From JBKQVT01 sp963804825 (GTDB taxonomy: Bacteria; Planctomycetota; Planctomycetia; Pirellulales; Thermoguttaceae), in the NCBI GenBank assembly GCA_963804825.1, contig CAWDRV010000006.1, forward strand, positions 620,001-684,000: DNA of 64,000 nt, in the 5' to 3' direction. The notes beneath the pieces were generated by a model that was not told the origin of the DNA, did no database searches, and was given only the letters and a program-made list of their open reading frames with translations. The translations under genes were made by a program, and so were the position numbers. This document shows, in pieces, positions 1-12,500 of the stretch; the stretch's first letter is position 1, and each line of letters starts with the position of its first letter.

Positions 1-2
1 AA

Positions 3-134
3 GAAGTTCTCGCCATGCACCAAGCGATTTCCGCCGATCTGCGGGTCGAGCACAAGCAGTCCCTTACGAAGCACGGCGAGTACATGCCGGAAAACCGCGA
101 TTGGAAGTGGCCCGGGGCCGCGACAAGGGGGTGA
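3..134 (+). CDS. Phosphoketolase, C-terminal end (partial, runs off window start)
   Basis: Only the last 43 codons are present, ending in TGA at 132-134. The tail contains DLRVEH, then HGEYMPENRDWKWP. This resembles the conserved C-terminus of xylulose-5-phosphate/fructose-6-phosphate phosphoketolases (HGEDMPEIRDWxWP in the family). These enzymes split ketose phosphates with phosphate and thiamine diphosphate, giving acetyl phosphate and an aldose phosphate in the cytoplasm. The reading frame is supported only by this motif. The catalytic domains lie outside the window, so whether the gene is intact cannot be judged. Confidence 0.7.
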   Translation, partial: EVLAMHQAISADLRVEHKQSLTKHGEYMPENRDWKWPGAATRG

Positions 135-284
135 TGCCTTGGGGGCGAAGACCGAGAACCACGGCCCCCGGCGCCTTTGTGTGAAATCGTTTGCCCGGGC
201 GCCTTGCCGGGTATTCTATAATGTAGCGTCGGAATCCTTGGGCTGCGTCCAGCCCGGCTTTCGTGTCCGTCCGTCCCCTTTCCC

Positions 285-515
285 ATGAGGTGGAACATGT
301 GCTGCAAAGTCTATTGCATCGTTTCCGGCATCGTTTTCGGCCTGGTGGCCATCGTGCACCTTGTCCGAGCGATCTACCAGACGCCGCTTCAAATCGGGAC
401 CATGACAGTCCCCATCTGGCCGTCCTGGGTGGGTTTGGCGGTTGCCGGGGTGCTGTGCGTGTCGGCGTTCGGGGTTCTTCTATGCCAGTGTGCCGGCAAG
501 AAATCTTGCGCTTGA
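285..515 (+). CDS. Small two-helix membrane protein, unknown function
   Basis: This is a 76-residue protein with two hydrophobic stretches, roughly residues 5-28 (VYCIVSGIVFGLVAIVHLV) and 42-66, joined by a short polar loop. The C-terminus is cysteine- and lysine-rich (CQCAGKKSC). A second in-frame ATG at 297 has GAGG eight bases upstream and may be the true start. It follows the phosphoketolase tail by 150 bases and shows no obvious functional link. The hydrophobic pattern supports a real gene, but no family is recognised. Confidence 0.5.
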   Translation: MRWNMCCKVYCIVSGIVFGLVAIVHLVRAIYQTPLQIGTMTVPIWPSWVGLAVAGVLCVSAFGVLLCQCAGKKSCA

Positions 516-1316
516 GCCGGTCGGGGCCGCCACGGCTGGTTCGCGGGAGTTTCTGGCCGCTGCGGTTCAGCGTTGACAATCTTTTCCTTTCTCCGGACCA
601 TGTCGCGTTCCTCCACCATGGTTTCGAGGCGGTGGAGCGTGTCGAAGGCCGGAGGAAGATGCCCTATCTACCGTTGCTTCGCGGGCCTTACTGCCGATTT
701 GTCGGCCGCGCGTGAAGCTCCTCGCGGTAGGCCGCTTGTGCGTCGCCCTCGGCGGCTCAAGCAGAAATGACCGCTGTCTTGCCGGCGACAACTCCCCGAT
801 CCGCAGGCCATCGTTCCGGGATGCCCCAACATCCCATCCGGGATTCGGGGGGCCGGTGCTGCGTCCTCCAAGGGCTTCTCCAGTCGGCGCGGAAACTGCC
901 GTTCCATCGGATGCTCATTTCCTTGAAAGACAATCTGGTGTCACGGGGTGCGAAAAACCGCCACTTATGGGCGCGTTCGATTTGCTAATAGTTGTCCGGG
1001 TTCGGCGCATTCTGTTCGCCGCAAGTACCGTCAAGGCAAGGGTGAACGGCACCTGGGGCAAACAGAATGCTTGGGTTTTTGGTGCGGGGGGAACCGGCCC
1101 ATCGCTGGCCGAAATCAACGCCCCGTGACAACGGAAAGGCTTATTACCAAAAGAGTTGCAACCGATCGACCCAAGATGAAGTCAAAATGATGACGATCAC
1201 TTTCTTGACAAAAACAACCATTTGCTTGACGGAATGGGAGCTTTATGAATAATGTGAATTTTATGGATAAGGATTCTAGTGCAATAGGCCAAGCAAAGTG
1301 AGGGAGGGGCAATCTC
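516..1316. other. Intergenic stretch, no convincing gene
   Basis: About 800 bases without a convincing coding region. The open frames here have no family motifs, weak starts, and overlap one another on both strands. Base composition falls towards AT from about 1130 to 1280, as expected for a promoter region in front of the peptidase gene. No RNA gene or strong hairpin was recognised. Confidence 0.5.
1226..1254 (+). promoter_or_regulatory. Possible sigma70-type promoter for the S53 peptidase gene
   Basis: TTGACG at 1226-1231 is followed after 17 bases by ATAATG at 1249-1254, in the most AT-rich patch upstream of the start at 1317. A second TTGACA lies at 1205-1210 without a well-spaced partner. 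The match is modest and position is the main argument. Confidence 0.25.
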
Positions 1317-3446
1317 ATGGCAAAAGACGGTGGGAAATACCGGTTGCTGCGGGTCGAGGCCTTGGAACCGCGGACGCTGCTGGATGGCGTCGCCTTCACC
1401 AATGCCATTCTCTACCAGCCCGGGGCGGGGGGTTCGGCCGTAACGCCGGCGAACACCGGCACGAACCCCTACGGCACGCCCGGTTTCTGCCCCCAGCAGA
1501 TCTGGACGGCCTATGGGATCAGTTCGATCAGGTATGGCTCGGTGGTGGGCAACGGCGCGGGTCAGACCATTGGCATCATCGACGCCTACAACGATCCCAA
1601 TATCATTAGCGACGTGGCGACATTCAGCACCGAGTTCGGCTTGCCGCAATTCAACGTCGGCGGACCGACGTTCCAGGTCCTCAGCCAGACCGGCACCACA
1701 ACGTTGCCGGGGAACGCGGCGAAGACCGGGTTGTCGCTTTGGGGGCCGGAAATCTCCCTGGACGTGGAATGGGCGCATGCCATCGCCCCCCAGGCGAACA
1801 TTATCCTTTTCGAGGCCACCAGCTCCACCAACAGCAACCTGTTTACGGCCGTCACCACGGCGGGGTCCTATTGCTCGGTGGTCTCGATGAGTTGGGGCGG
1901 CACCGAAACCAGCGGCGAGACTTCGTACGACGCGGACATGCAGCACGCGGGCGTCACGTACCTGTCGTCCACCGGGGACAACGGCGCTCCGGGGAATTAC
2001 CCGGGCTTCTCGCCCTACGTGATTGCGGTCGGCGGCACCACCCTGACCCTCAACGCCGATAACACGTGGAACAACGAAGTCGTCTGGAACGACGGCACCT
2101 ACGCCACCGGCGGCGGCCAGAGCAAATACGAATCCGAGCCGAGTTATCAAGAGTTAGGGGGAGCCTTGACGGTGCAAACAACCGGCAAGCGACAGATGCC
2201 CGACGTCTCCTTCGTCGGCGATGAGAACACCGGCGTGAGCGTCGTCGATACCTACGATTATGGCGGGTGGGTGGAGCTCGGCGGCACCAGCCTTTCCTGC
2301 CCCTGCTGGGCCGGTTTGATCGCCATTGCCGACCAGCTCCGCGCCGTCGACCAACTCGGTCCGCTGACGACCGCGACGGCCCTGACGGCCATCTACAGCG
2401 AGTACAGCCTGTCCGCCCCATACTGCAACGGCTGTTTCCACGACGTCACCAGCGGCAACAACCAAATCGGCAGCGGCACCAAAGAGACGGCCGGAACCGG
2501 CTACGACATGTGCAGCGGCATCGGCACGCCCATCGCCAATGTGCTGATACCCCTGCTGGCGCCCGGGCAGCCCGACATGGCCGTCAGCATCGGCGATTCC
2601 GGCGGCGGCAGCGTTACTGCCGGCGACACGGGCGACAGCTATATCCTGAGCGTGTCCAACACCGGCTGGGCGGCGTCCAGCGGGACCGTGACCCTGACCA
2701 CCACGGTCTCGACGGGGCTGACGATCACGGGGGTCAGCGGCACCGGCTGGACCGTGACGAACGAAACGAGCAGCAGCGCGACGGTGACCCGCAGCGACGC
2801 CCTGGCCGCCGGCGCCAGCTACCAGGACGTGACGCTGACCTTCAGCGTGGATTCCGGCGCGTCGGGTTTTGTCAGCGACGTGGCGACGGTCTCCGGCGGC
2901 GGCGAGACGAACACGGCCAACGACAACGCCTGCGATGGGGACTTGGTCAACCCGGACCCGCCACACGGTGTGATCGTCAACACGGAGGGTTCCGGCGACG
3001 TAACGCCGCCGGCGGTTTCCGGCGTGGACCCCGGCACGGGCAGCACGCCGGTAGTGACCGTGCCCGGCACACCTTCGAGCAGCGGGGCCGCCGCCGCGAC
3101 GGGGCCGACGGGTTTGCCGGCGGCGGAAGCGGGGGCAAAGGAAATTGTCTCGCGGCCGGTTTTCGTGACCGGCTCGCTGGCCGCGCCGCTGGTGGCTGCC
3201 ACTGGGCCCTCTTTGGCTGCGACCGAGGACTGGGCAACCCCCGGCGCCGGCAGCCAGTCCGCCCAGACGGTGGCGCAGATCCGCGCCCACGACGCGGTGT
3301 TGCAATCGCAACCGGACGGGTCCTCGCTGTGGGAGGCGACGCCTCTTTCGGGAACGGTTCAGGGGCGGGGCAGGCGGCATTCGGCCTGGAAGTCGGACGT
3401 CGCGGATGAGCTTGTCGTTACGGCCTTGGCCGAGTTGCTGAGTTAG
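1317..3446 (+). CDS. Secreted S53 (sedolisin/kumamolisin-type) serine-carboxyl peptidase with LEPR-XLL N-terminus
   Basis: The 709-residue protein begins with the planctomycete signature VEALEPRTLLDG (residues 13-24), the LEPR-XLL motif of exported or surface proteins. The S53 catalytic residues are visible: E145 and D149 in EISLDVEWAHAIAPQA, oxyanion-hole D221 in SSTGDNG, and S325 in GGTSLS. The C-terminal calcium-site pattern is FHDVTSG plus GYDMCSGIGTP. Residues about 420-550 form a DUF11/CARDB-like beta domain, followed by a low-complexity tail. Family members usually carry a prodomain of roughly 170-200 residues before the catalytic domain. Here the catalytic core starts near residue 55, so the prodomain is missing or very short. 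GGAGGGG lies about seven bases before the ATG. Confidence 0.85.
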   Translation: MAKDGGKYRLLRVEALEPRTLLDGVAFTNAILYQPGAGGSAVTPANTGTNPYGTPGFCPQQIWTAYGISSIRYGSVVGNGAGQTIGIIDAYNDPNIISDVATFSTEFGLPQFNVGGPTFQVLSQTGTTTLPGNAAKTGLSLWGPEISLDVEWAHAIAPQANIILFEATSSTNSNLFTAVTTAGSYCSVVSMSWGGTETSGETSYDADMQHAGVTYLSSTGDNGAPGNYPGFSPYVIAVGGTTLTLNADNTWNNEVVWNDGTYATGGGQSKYESEPSYQELGGALTVQTTGKRQMPDVSFVGDENTGVSVVDTYDYGGWVELGGTSLSCPCWAGLIAIADQLRAVDQLGPLTTATALTAIYSEYSLSAPYCNGCFHDVTSGNNQIGSGTKETAGTGYDMCSGIGTPIANVLIPLLAPGQPDMAVSIGDSGGGSVTAGDTGDSYILSVSNTGWAASSGTVTLTTTVSTGLTITGVSGTGWTVTNETSSSATVTRSDALAAGASYQDVTLTFSVDSGASGFVSDVATVSGGGETNTANDNACDGDLVNPDPPHGVIVNTEGSGDVTPPAVSGVDPGTGSTPVVTVPGTPSSSGAAAATGPTGLPAAEAGAKEIVSRPVFVTGSLAAPLVAATGPSLAATEDWATPGAGSQSAQTVAQIRAHDAVLQSQPDGSSLWEATPLSGTVQGRGRRHSAWKSDVADELVVTALAELLS

Positions 3447-3558
3447 GGGACCGCAAGGTTCCCTTCGACGGGGTGGGGGATGCTCTTCGTTCTGGTTAAA
3501 TTCACCGCCGGGGCTATCGCTTTACCAAACCTCGGAAATGCATGAGATGGGGAATACC

Positions 3559-6500
3559 ATGAGAAACACGCGGACGCTAGCGGTCCTTGTTGCGGTCCTT
3601 GTCCAAGGGTTGGTATTGGTATTGCCGGCGTCGGCCCGGGCGAGCGTCCTTTATTGGGACAATCCCGTGAGCGGGTGCTGGGACACCGACTCTGATTGGG
3701 CCATCGACACCAGTGGCGACGGCGCCACGACATGGGTGCCCGGCGACGACGCCGACTTCTATGCCAACGGCAGTCCCACGTCCACCATCACCATCTCGAA
3801 CTCGGTGAACGTCGGCAACATCACCTTCGACGGCAGCGGATATACCGTCACCGGCGGCATATTGAACATCAGCAGCGGCAGCACCACCATCACCGCAAAT
3901 CAAAATGCCACGATCAACTCGCAGATCACCGGCACGGGCGTCCTGGTGGTGGCGGGCGCCGGCGTGCTGACCATCAACGGCACCAATAATACGTACAATG
4001 GCGGCACGGTCGTCAACAGCGGCACGCTCAGCGTCGGCCCCGGAGTTTCCAACGGAGGTCCTGGAGTGAACTACAGCGGCCTCGGCTTCGGCACGGTGAC
4101 GGTCAACGCCGGGGGCACGCTGGTCGGCCAGGCCGAAGCCCTGGGTTACGGGTATAACAGCATTGCGGCCCCGCTGGCGATCAACGGCGGCGTCGTGACC
4201 GCCAACGCCAGCGCTGGTTGTCCCGGTGGTACCACTATTCTCTTTTGCGGCGCGCTGGCGATGACCGGCGGCACGATCAACGGCGACAACTTCGCCCCCA
4301 ACGGCCCGGTCACGATCAACGCGGCAGCCGCGCCGGCAATCATCTCCTCGAATTATTTCTATCTTGACAACACAGGCGGCAGAATATCCAGCTTTAACGT
4401 CGCCCGCGGCGGCGGGTCGGCCGATTTGGTGATCAACAGTACCGTCCAGGATTGGGGATACACTGGGTGGATCACCAAGACTGGCGCGGGGATTATGGTC
4501 CTCAATGGCGCCGTCGGCTATGGAGGCTCGACCACGATCAACGGCGGCACGCTGGTGGTCAATAATTCGTTGTCCTCCAGCGCGGTGACTATTGGCGCCA
4601 GCGGGACCTTGTCCGGCAGCGGCAACATCAGCACGGGCGTCGATTCCAGCGGCACGATCACGCCGGGCTACGGCAGCGCCGGCACGTTGACCGTCAGTTC
4701 GGCGACGCTCGAGTCCAGCAGCGCCCTCAACTATTCGCTCGGCACGGCCAGCAACAGCTTACTCTCGGTCGGCGGCGCCCTGACGCTCAGCTCGAGCGTC
4801 AGCTTGAGCGTCACTCCGGGCGCCAGTTGGGCGGCGCCGGCACCTACACCCTGGCCACCTACGGCTCGCTCGTCAACAACTCCGGCGGTTTCAGCGGCTG
4901 GACGGCGACGGGCACGGCCGCTCTGGCAGGTCACGGGTATTCCTTTCTGATCAGCGGCAGCAGCCTCGACCTCACGGTGCTCCCGGCCACCGCCATCGCC
5001 TGGAATGTGTTAACCGGCAGCAGTTGGAACAGCACGGCCGACTGGACGACCGCCACCATCCCGAACAACTGGAGTTATATAGCCACGTTCGGCACGATCA
5101 TTGGCAGCACCACGGCGACCGTCACGCTGGACAGCAGCCCCACGGTCAGCGGCTTGGTCTTCAACAACACCAGCGCCACCAGCAGTTACGTCATCAGCCG
5201 CAGCGGCGGCGACACCACCAGCACGTTGACGCTGAACAACGGCGCGGCGCCGGCCACGGTGACCAACAGCGCCAACAACACCATCGCGGTGCCGATCGTC
5301 CTGGACAGCAACTTGGCCGTCAGCAGCAGCAGCGGCAAGACCTTGACGATTTCCGGCATCATTAGCGGCACCGCGGCGCTGACCTACAGCGGCGCCGGTT
5401 CTTTGGTTCTTTCCGCCAGCGACACGTATACCGGCGTCACGACGATCAGCGCCGGCACGCTGCAACTAGGCAACAGCACAAGCAACGGCTACGTTGCCGG
5501 CAATATCACCGACAACGCCCGCTTGATCTTTGCCAACCCCAGCGCCCAGACCTACAGCGGCGTGATCAGCGGCACCGGTAGTTTGACCAAGACGACCGCC
5601 AGCGTGCTCGTCCTCACGGGTTCCGAAACCTACAACGGCAACACCAGCATCACCGGCGGCACGCTGCAACTGGGCGACGGCGTAACCTACAACGGCTCCG
5701 TTGCCGGCGCTATCGCCGACAGCGGCTGCCTGACATTTGCCAACCCCAACGCCCAGACCTACGGCAGCGTGATCAGCGGCACCGGCACGGTGACCATGCT
5801 CGGCCCCGGCACGCTGACCCTCACGGCCTCCAACACCTACAGCGGCCTTACCACCCTTTCCGCGGGGCAGCTTAACATCAACGCCGCCCACGCCGTGGGC
5901 AGTGGCAGCTTCACCATCGCCGGGGGCACGATTGGCAACAGCAGCGGCGCGGCGATCACGCTTTCCAGCACGGGGGCGGAGAGCTGGAACAGCAACATTA
6001 TCTTCGTCGGCCCCAACGACCTCAATCTCGGCACCGGCGCGGTCGCCATGAGCAGCAGCCGCACCGTGACGGTCGCGTCCAATAACCTCACGGTCGGGGG
6101 CGCCATCAGCGGCAGCACCTACAGCCTCACGAAGGCGGGTGCGGCGCGCTGATCCTCACCGGCTCCAGCACGTACACCGGCGGCACGACCATCAGCAGCG
6201 GCACCCTGCAGATCGGCGGCGGCGGCACCACCGGCTCGATCAACGGCAGCAGCGGCGTCACCGACAACGGCGTCCTGGTCTTCAGCCGTTCCGATACTGC
6301 TTTAGTTTTCAACATACCCATTGGCGGCACCGGCGGCGTGATCATGCTTGGCCCCGGCACGGTGACCCTCGGCGGCACCGCCACCAACACCTACGGCAAC
6401 GGCACCACGGTCAACGGCGGCGTGCTGGATTTCGCCAGCACCTCGGCCGTTCCCAGCGGCGCCGGCAGCATCACCATCAACAGCGGCGGCGCGGTGGCCG

Positions 6501-9500
6501 TCGCCGGCGCCTACGCGACCGTGACGGGCTGGCTTAACAGCAACGACATTAACCCGGCCTCTGCCGGGGCCTTGGCCCTGACCGCAAACAGCAGCGAAAC
6601 GATCACCCTGACCAACTACAGCGGCTATGCCAGCCTCTCGTTGGGCGCCAGCGGCGCGGTCACGTACAGTGGCATCCTCACGCCTTCGGCAACCACCTAC
6701 GAACTGGGCGGCGGCGGGGGCACTTTGACCTACTCGCCGGCCCTGACCGGCGCCTACAGCCTGGTCGTCAACGGCCCCGGGATCGTGGCCCTGTCGAGCG
6801 CGAGCAACACGTATAACGGCGGCACGACGGTCGCCGGCGGCACCCTGCAACTCGGCAACGCCACCGCGCTCGGAGCGGCCGGCGCCGGTGGCGGTCTCCA
6901 GCGGCGCCACGCTCGACCTGCACGGCTACAGCATCAACGTGGGTGCCCTGTCCGGCGCGGGAACCATCAACAACCTTTCCGGGTCCAGCACGTATACGCT
7001 GACCTTCGGCAACGCCAGCGGCACGTTCTCGGGAGTCATCAAGAACACGACCGGCACCATCGCGCTGACGGAGGCGGGGGCGGGCACGCTGACGTTGGCC
7101 GGCTCGAACAGCTATACCGGCGGCACCACCCTTTCCGGCGGGCAGTTCAACATCAACAACGCCTCCGCCCTGGGCACCGGCAGCTTCACCATCAGCGGCG
7201 GCAGCATCGGCAACACCAGCGGCGGCACCATCGTGCTTTCCACCACGGGGGCGGAGAACTGGAACGGCAACTTCGCCTTCGTCGGTCCCAACGACCTCAG
7301 TCTTGGCACCGGCGCCGTCGCGCTGAACAACAACCCGGTAGTGACCGTCACCCAAAACAACCTCATCGTCGGCGGCGTCATCAGCGGCAGCGACTTCCTG
7401 ATCAAGTCGGGCCCGGGAGCGTTGACGCTCGCCGGCTCGAACACGTACAGCTATGGCACCACGCTTTACGCCGGGCAGCTCAACATCAACAACGCTCATG
7501 CCCTGGGCAACGGCGGATTGACCATCAACGGCGGCACCATCGCCAACACCAGCGCAGGGGCGATTACCATTTCCACCGCCACCGCGGAGAGCTGGAACGC
7601 CGATTTCGCCTTCACCGGCACCAACAGCCTCAATCTCGGCTTCGGCAACGTTACCCTCTACAACAACCGCACCGTGACGGCCAGCTCCGGCACCTTGGTC
7701 GTCGGCGGCGTGATCGCCGACGGCGGCCATAACTACAGCCTGACGGAGAGCGGCGGCAGCGGCGTGTTGGTGCTTTCCGGCGCCGACACCTACGGCGGCG
7801 GCACGACCCTGTCCGCCGGGCAGCTCAACATCAACAACCCTTCCGCCCTGGGCACCGGAACGTTCACCATCTCCGGCGGCACGATCGGCAACGCCTACGG
7901 CAGCGCCATCACGCTTTCCGCCAACAACGCGCAGACCTGGAACGGCAACTTCACCTTCGCCGGCCCCAACGACCTCAATCTCGGCACCGGCACCGTCAGC
8001 ATGAACGCCGCCTGCACCGTGACGGTCGCGTCCAATAACCTCACCGTCGGCGGCGCGATCAGCGGCAGCGGCAGCCTCACCGAGGCCGGCGCCGGCACGT
8101 TGATCCTCGACGGCAGCAACACGTACACCGGCAGCACGACGATCGCCGGCGGCACGCTGCAATTGGGCGACGGCACGAGCAGCAACGGCTCTGTTTCCTC
8201 CGGCACCATCACCGACAATTCGATGCTGACCATCGCCGACCCCACCGCGGAGACCGCCACCTATGATATCACCGGCAGCGGCAGCCTCACGAAGGTGGGC
8301 CCCGGCACGCTCATCCTCGTCGCCACCAGCACCTACACCGGCGGCACGACGGTCGGCGGCGGCACCCTGCAAGTCGGCAGCTCCGCCGCGCTCGGATCGA
8401 CCAGCGGCGCCGCGACCATCTCCAGCGGCCTCCTCGACCTGCACGGCTACAATGTCAGCACGGGCGCACTCTCCGGCGCGGGAACCATCGACAACCTTTC
8501 CGGATCCGGCACGTATACGCTGACCGTCGGCAACGACAACGCCAACAGCACGTTTTCGGGAACGATTCAGAACACGACAGGCACCGTCGCACTGGCCAAG
8601 GCGGGCGCGGGCGTGCTGACCCTCGAGGGCGGCAATGCCTACACCGGCACGACCTCCATCACGGCAGGTACGTTGCAGTTGGCCGCGGTCGTGACGCCCG
8701 TCATCCATCTCAGGGCCAGCGGCACGGTCGGGGCCGCGGTCTCTACCGCCACCGGAGCCATTCCCAATATCGGCAGCCTTGGCAGCAGTGAAAATGGGAC
8801 CATTGGGGGCGCCGGCCCGACCTACGTCGCCGCCCCGTTTGCCCAGGGGATCAACCTTGCCGGCCAGTATCTCAGCAGCCCCGCGAACGCCAGCTTCGAT
8901 AGCCTCCAGACGTGGACCGATTCCTTCTGGATCAACGCCAGCAGCAGCGCCAACTTCGGCTCCGGCGTCCTCGTGTCCACCCGCGATGCTGATTCGGATC
9001 CCGCTTTCGTGGAGTGCTACGACGGGTCGCACATCTATCTTCGGGATGTCGCGTCCGTCGGCGGGAGCTGGCTCCCGCCAACCGAAGATCCGACCAATCC
9101 TTCTTCTTGGCGGGACACCGTCACACTGAGCACTAGCGCCTGGCACATGATCACCGTGACGGTGTCCTCGGCCGGGTGGGCGATCTACGTGGACGGGGCC
9201 CCGGGGGCATCGGGCTCGACAGGCGGCATTCCGCAGATGGTCGCAAACGGCTATACGGGCGGCCTGTGGATCGGCAACCGCCCTGGCTACAGCGGCATGA
9301 CCGGCGTCAGCTTCGACGACTTTCAGCTTTACGGCAGCGTGCTCACGGCGGCCCAGATCAATTCCATATACCTGAACGGCGCCGTCGCCTACGGCACCCT
9401 GCCGACGGCGAGTCCCGTGCAGATCGCCGGCGGCGCAGACCCTCGACCTGGACGGCACCAGCCAAACGGTCGGCGGGTTGTCCGACCTGAGCGGCGGCGG

Positions 9501-12500
9501 GGGCACCGTGACCAACAGCAACAGCAGTATAGTGGCGACGCTCACCCTGGCGCCCGCCGGGGGGTCGGCGACCTTCAGCGGCGTCATCCAGGACGGCGGC
9601 GGCCAGACGTTTTTGACTCTCAACGGCTCCGGCACGCAGGTCCTCGCCGGCAGCAACACCTACAGCGGAACGACCACGATCACCGCCGGCACGTTGCAGA
9701 TCGGGGCCGGCGGCACGACCGGCTCGATCAACGGCACCGGCGCCATCGTCAACAACGACTGCCTGGCCTTCAATCGCACGGACACGGTGACGGTCCCGGC
9801 GCCCGATCTCCGGCACCGGCGGCCTGACTCAAATGGGTTCCGGCACGCTGCTCGTCAGCAGCAACAACACCTACACCGGCGCCACGACGATCACCAACGG
9901 CCTCCTCCGGCTCCAATGCCCGAGTTTCACCTCGTCCAGCCTCGTCGCCTACTACACCTTTAACAACAACACCAACGACAGCAGCGGCAACAACAACAAC
10001 GGCAGCGCCCCCGGAGGATCGTCCTACGCGCCCGGCAAGGTCAACCAGGCCATCAACACCAACGGTGGTTATGTCGCCGTGCCCTATTCATCCTCCTTGG
10101 CCAACCTCAACAACTACACGGCGTCGGCCTGGATCAACGCCAGTGCCTTGTCCGGCTACCAGGAGATCATCAGCACTCGCAACGGCGGCGACGGTACGTT
10201 CGATATGCAGCTCAATGCAAGTTCAGGACTCCATGGCGACATCGGCAACGGCAGCGGCTGGCTCACCACCAGCGCCGACGCCGCCGTGTCGCTCAGCACC
10301 AACACGTGGTACATGGTCACCTACTCGGTCTCCACCACCGGGTATGCCATTTATCTCAACGGCGCCCAGGTGGGTTCGGGCACCTATAGCGGCACTCCGT
10401 TGTTCATGAGTTCGAGCGAGACGCTGGGCATCGGCAGTTTCGCCGGCCTGATCGAGGACGCTTCCATCTACAACACCGCCCTCAGCTCCTCCGCGGTCGC
10501 CACCCTTTACGCGAGCGTCGCCAGCAACAGCAACCTGCTGCCAACGTCCACGCCCGTGGTGATTGCCACCGCCGGAACGCTGGACCTCGACGGGGTGCCC
10601 CAACAAGTGGCCTCGCTGGCCGACTATGCCCCCGGCAACAACGGAACCGTGATCAACAGCAGCGCCGCCGCGACCACGCTGACCCTCAGCGCCACCGGCG
10701 GGACGACCATCTTCAGCGGCGTGATCGCCGGCGGCAACGGCTTGGGCACGATCAGCCTGGTCATGAGCGGCAGCGGCACGCAAGTCCTCGCCGGCTCCAA
10801 TACGTACACCGGCGGCACAACCCTGTCCGCCGCCGCACAGCTCGACCTCAACAACGCGTCCGCCATCGGCACCGGGACCTTCACCATTTCCGGGGGCACG
10901 ATCGGCAACACCAGCGGCGCGGCGATCACCCTTTCCACCAACAACGCGCAAAACTGGAACGCCGACTTCACCTTCGCCGGCACCAACGACCTCAATCTCG
11001 GCGCCGGCGCCGTCACCATGAACGCCAGCCGCACCGTGACGGTCGCGTCCAATAACCTCACCGTCGGCGGCGCGATCAGCGGCAGCGGCGACAGCCTGAC
11101 CAAGGCGGGCAACGGCACGCTGACCCTCGGCGGCGCCAACACCTACAGCGGCGGGACAACGCTTTCCGCCGGGCAACTCAACATCAACAACACCTCCGCC
11201 CTGGGCACCGGGACTTTCACCATTTCCGGGGGCACGATCGGCAACACCAGCGGCGCAACGATCATGCTTTCCACCAACACCGCCGAGAACTGGAACGGCG
11301 ATTTCACCTTCGCCGGTCCCAACGACCTTAATCTCGGCGCCGGCGCCGTCACCATGAACGCCAGCCGCACCGTGACGGTCGCGTCGGCTAACCTCATCGT
11401 CGGGGGCGTCATCAGCGGCAGCGGCGACAGCCTGACCAAGGCGGGCAACGGCATCCTGACGCTCACCGCCGCCAATACCTATTCCGGCACCACCTACATC
11501 ACGGCGGGCACGTTGCGACTCGCCCCCTTGACGCCCATGGTCCATCTGGCCATGGACGGCACGGTCAGCACGTCGGTCCCCACCGGCGTCGGAGCCATCC
11601 TCGATACCAGCGGCAACGGCTACAATGGAACCATGACGGGCGCCGGGGCAACCTATGTCGCCGGCCGCTTCGCCCAGGGGATCCAAAACAACAGCCAGTA
11701 TGTCACCGTCCCCGCAAACTCCAACTTCGATAACCTCACCGCGTGGACCGATTCCGTCTGGGTCAACCTCGGCGCGGCGGGCCAGCCCGGCTATGGTATC
11801 CTTCTGGCGTGCCGGGACCATGACGCGCAGAGCGGTTTCTATGAGAGCTATAACGGCACGAAAATTAACGCCGGAATTCCGCCCGTCGGCGGCGGCGGCT
11901 GGTTGGCCGGCGAGAACGCGAGCTATACGACCACGCTGAGCCTCAGCACCTGGCACATGATCACCTATGCGGTGAGCAGCACGGGATACAGTATTTACGT
12001 GGACGGCGCCCTTGGAACGTCGGCAACGTGGAGCGCCACGCCCGAATTCAGTCCCAGCGGCTGCGATTTGCAGGTCGGCGGCCGAACTCAAAACGGCGGT
12101 TTGAACAACGCCTCGATGGACGACTTCCAGCTTTACGGCGCCGCGCTGACGGCGGCCCAGATCAATGCTTTATACCTGACCGGGGCCACCACCCATGGCA
12201 CCTTGCCGACGACGGCCCCGGTGCAGATTGCCGGCGGCGCGACCCTCGACCTGGACGGCGCCGGCCAAACGCTCGCCGGCTTGTCCGACCTGAGCGGCAG
12301 CGGCGGCACCGTGAGCAACAGCCAGGCCGCCCAGCCAACGTTGACGTTGTCGCCTTCGGCGGGCACGACCAGCTTCAGCGGCGTCATTCAGGACGGCGCC
12401 GGCCAGGTCTCCTTGACCCTCAACGGCAGCGGCACCCAGATTCTCAGCGGCGCCAACACCTACAGCGGCGGCACCACGATCAGCGGCGGCACGCTGCAAG

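Noticed and set aside
712..1128. 138-codon open frame in the first intergenic region
   Set aside because: No ribosome site, no motif, and overlapped by equally open frames on both strands.
2154..3380. 408-residue antisense frame in the S53 peptidase gene
   Set aside because: The sense strand carries all S53 catalytic motifs, and the antisense product is an Arg/Gly/Ala-rich shadow.
6768..9659. 963-residue antisense open frame over the giant repeat protein
   Set aside because: Ala/Gly/Val/Arg repeats that mirror the repeat structure of the sense strand. There are no start signals, and the sense strand has signal peptide, LamG and PEP-CTERM evidence.
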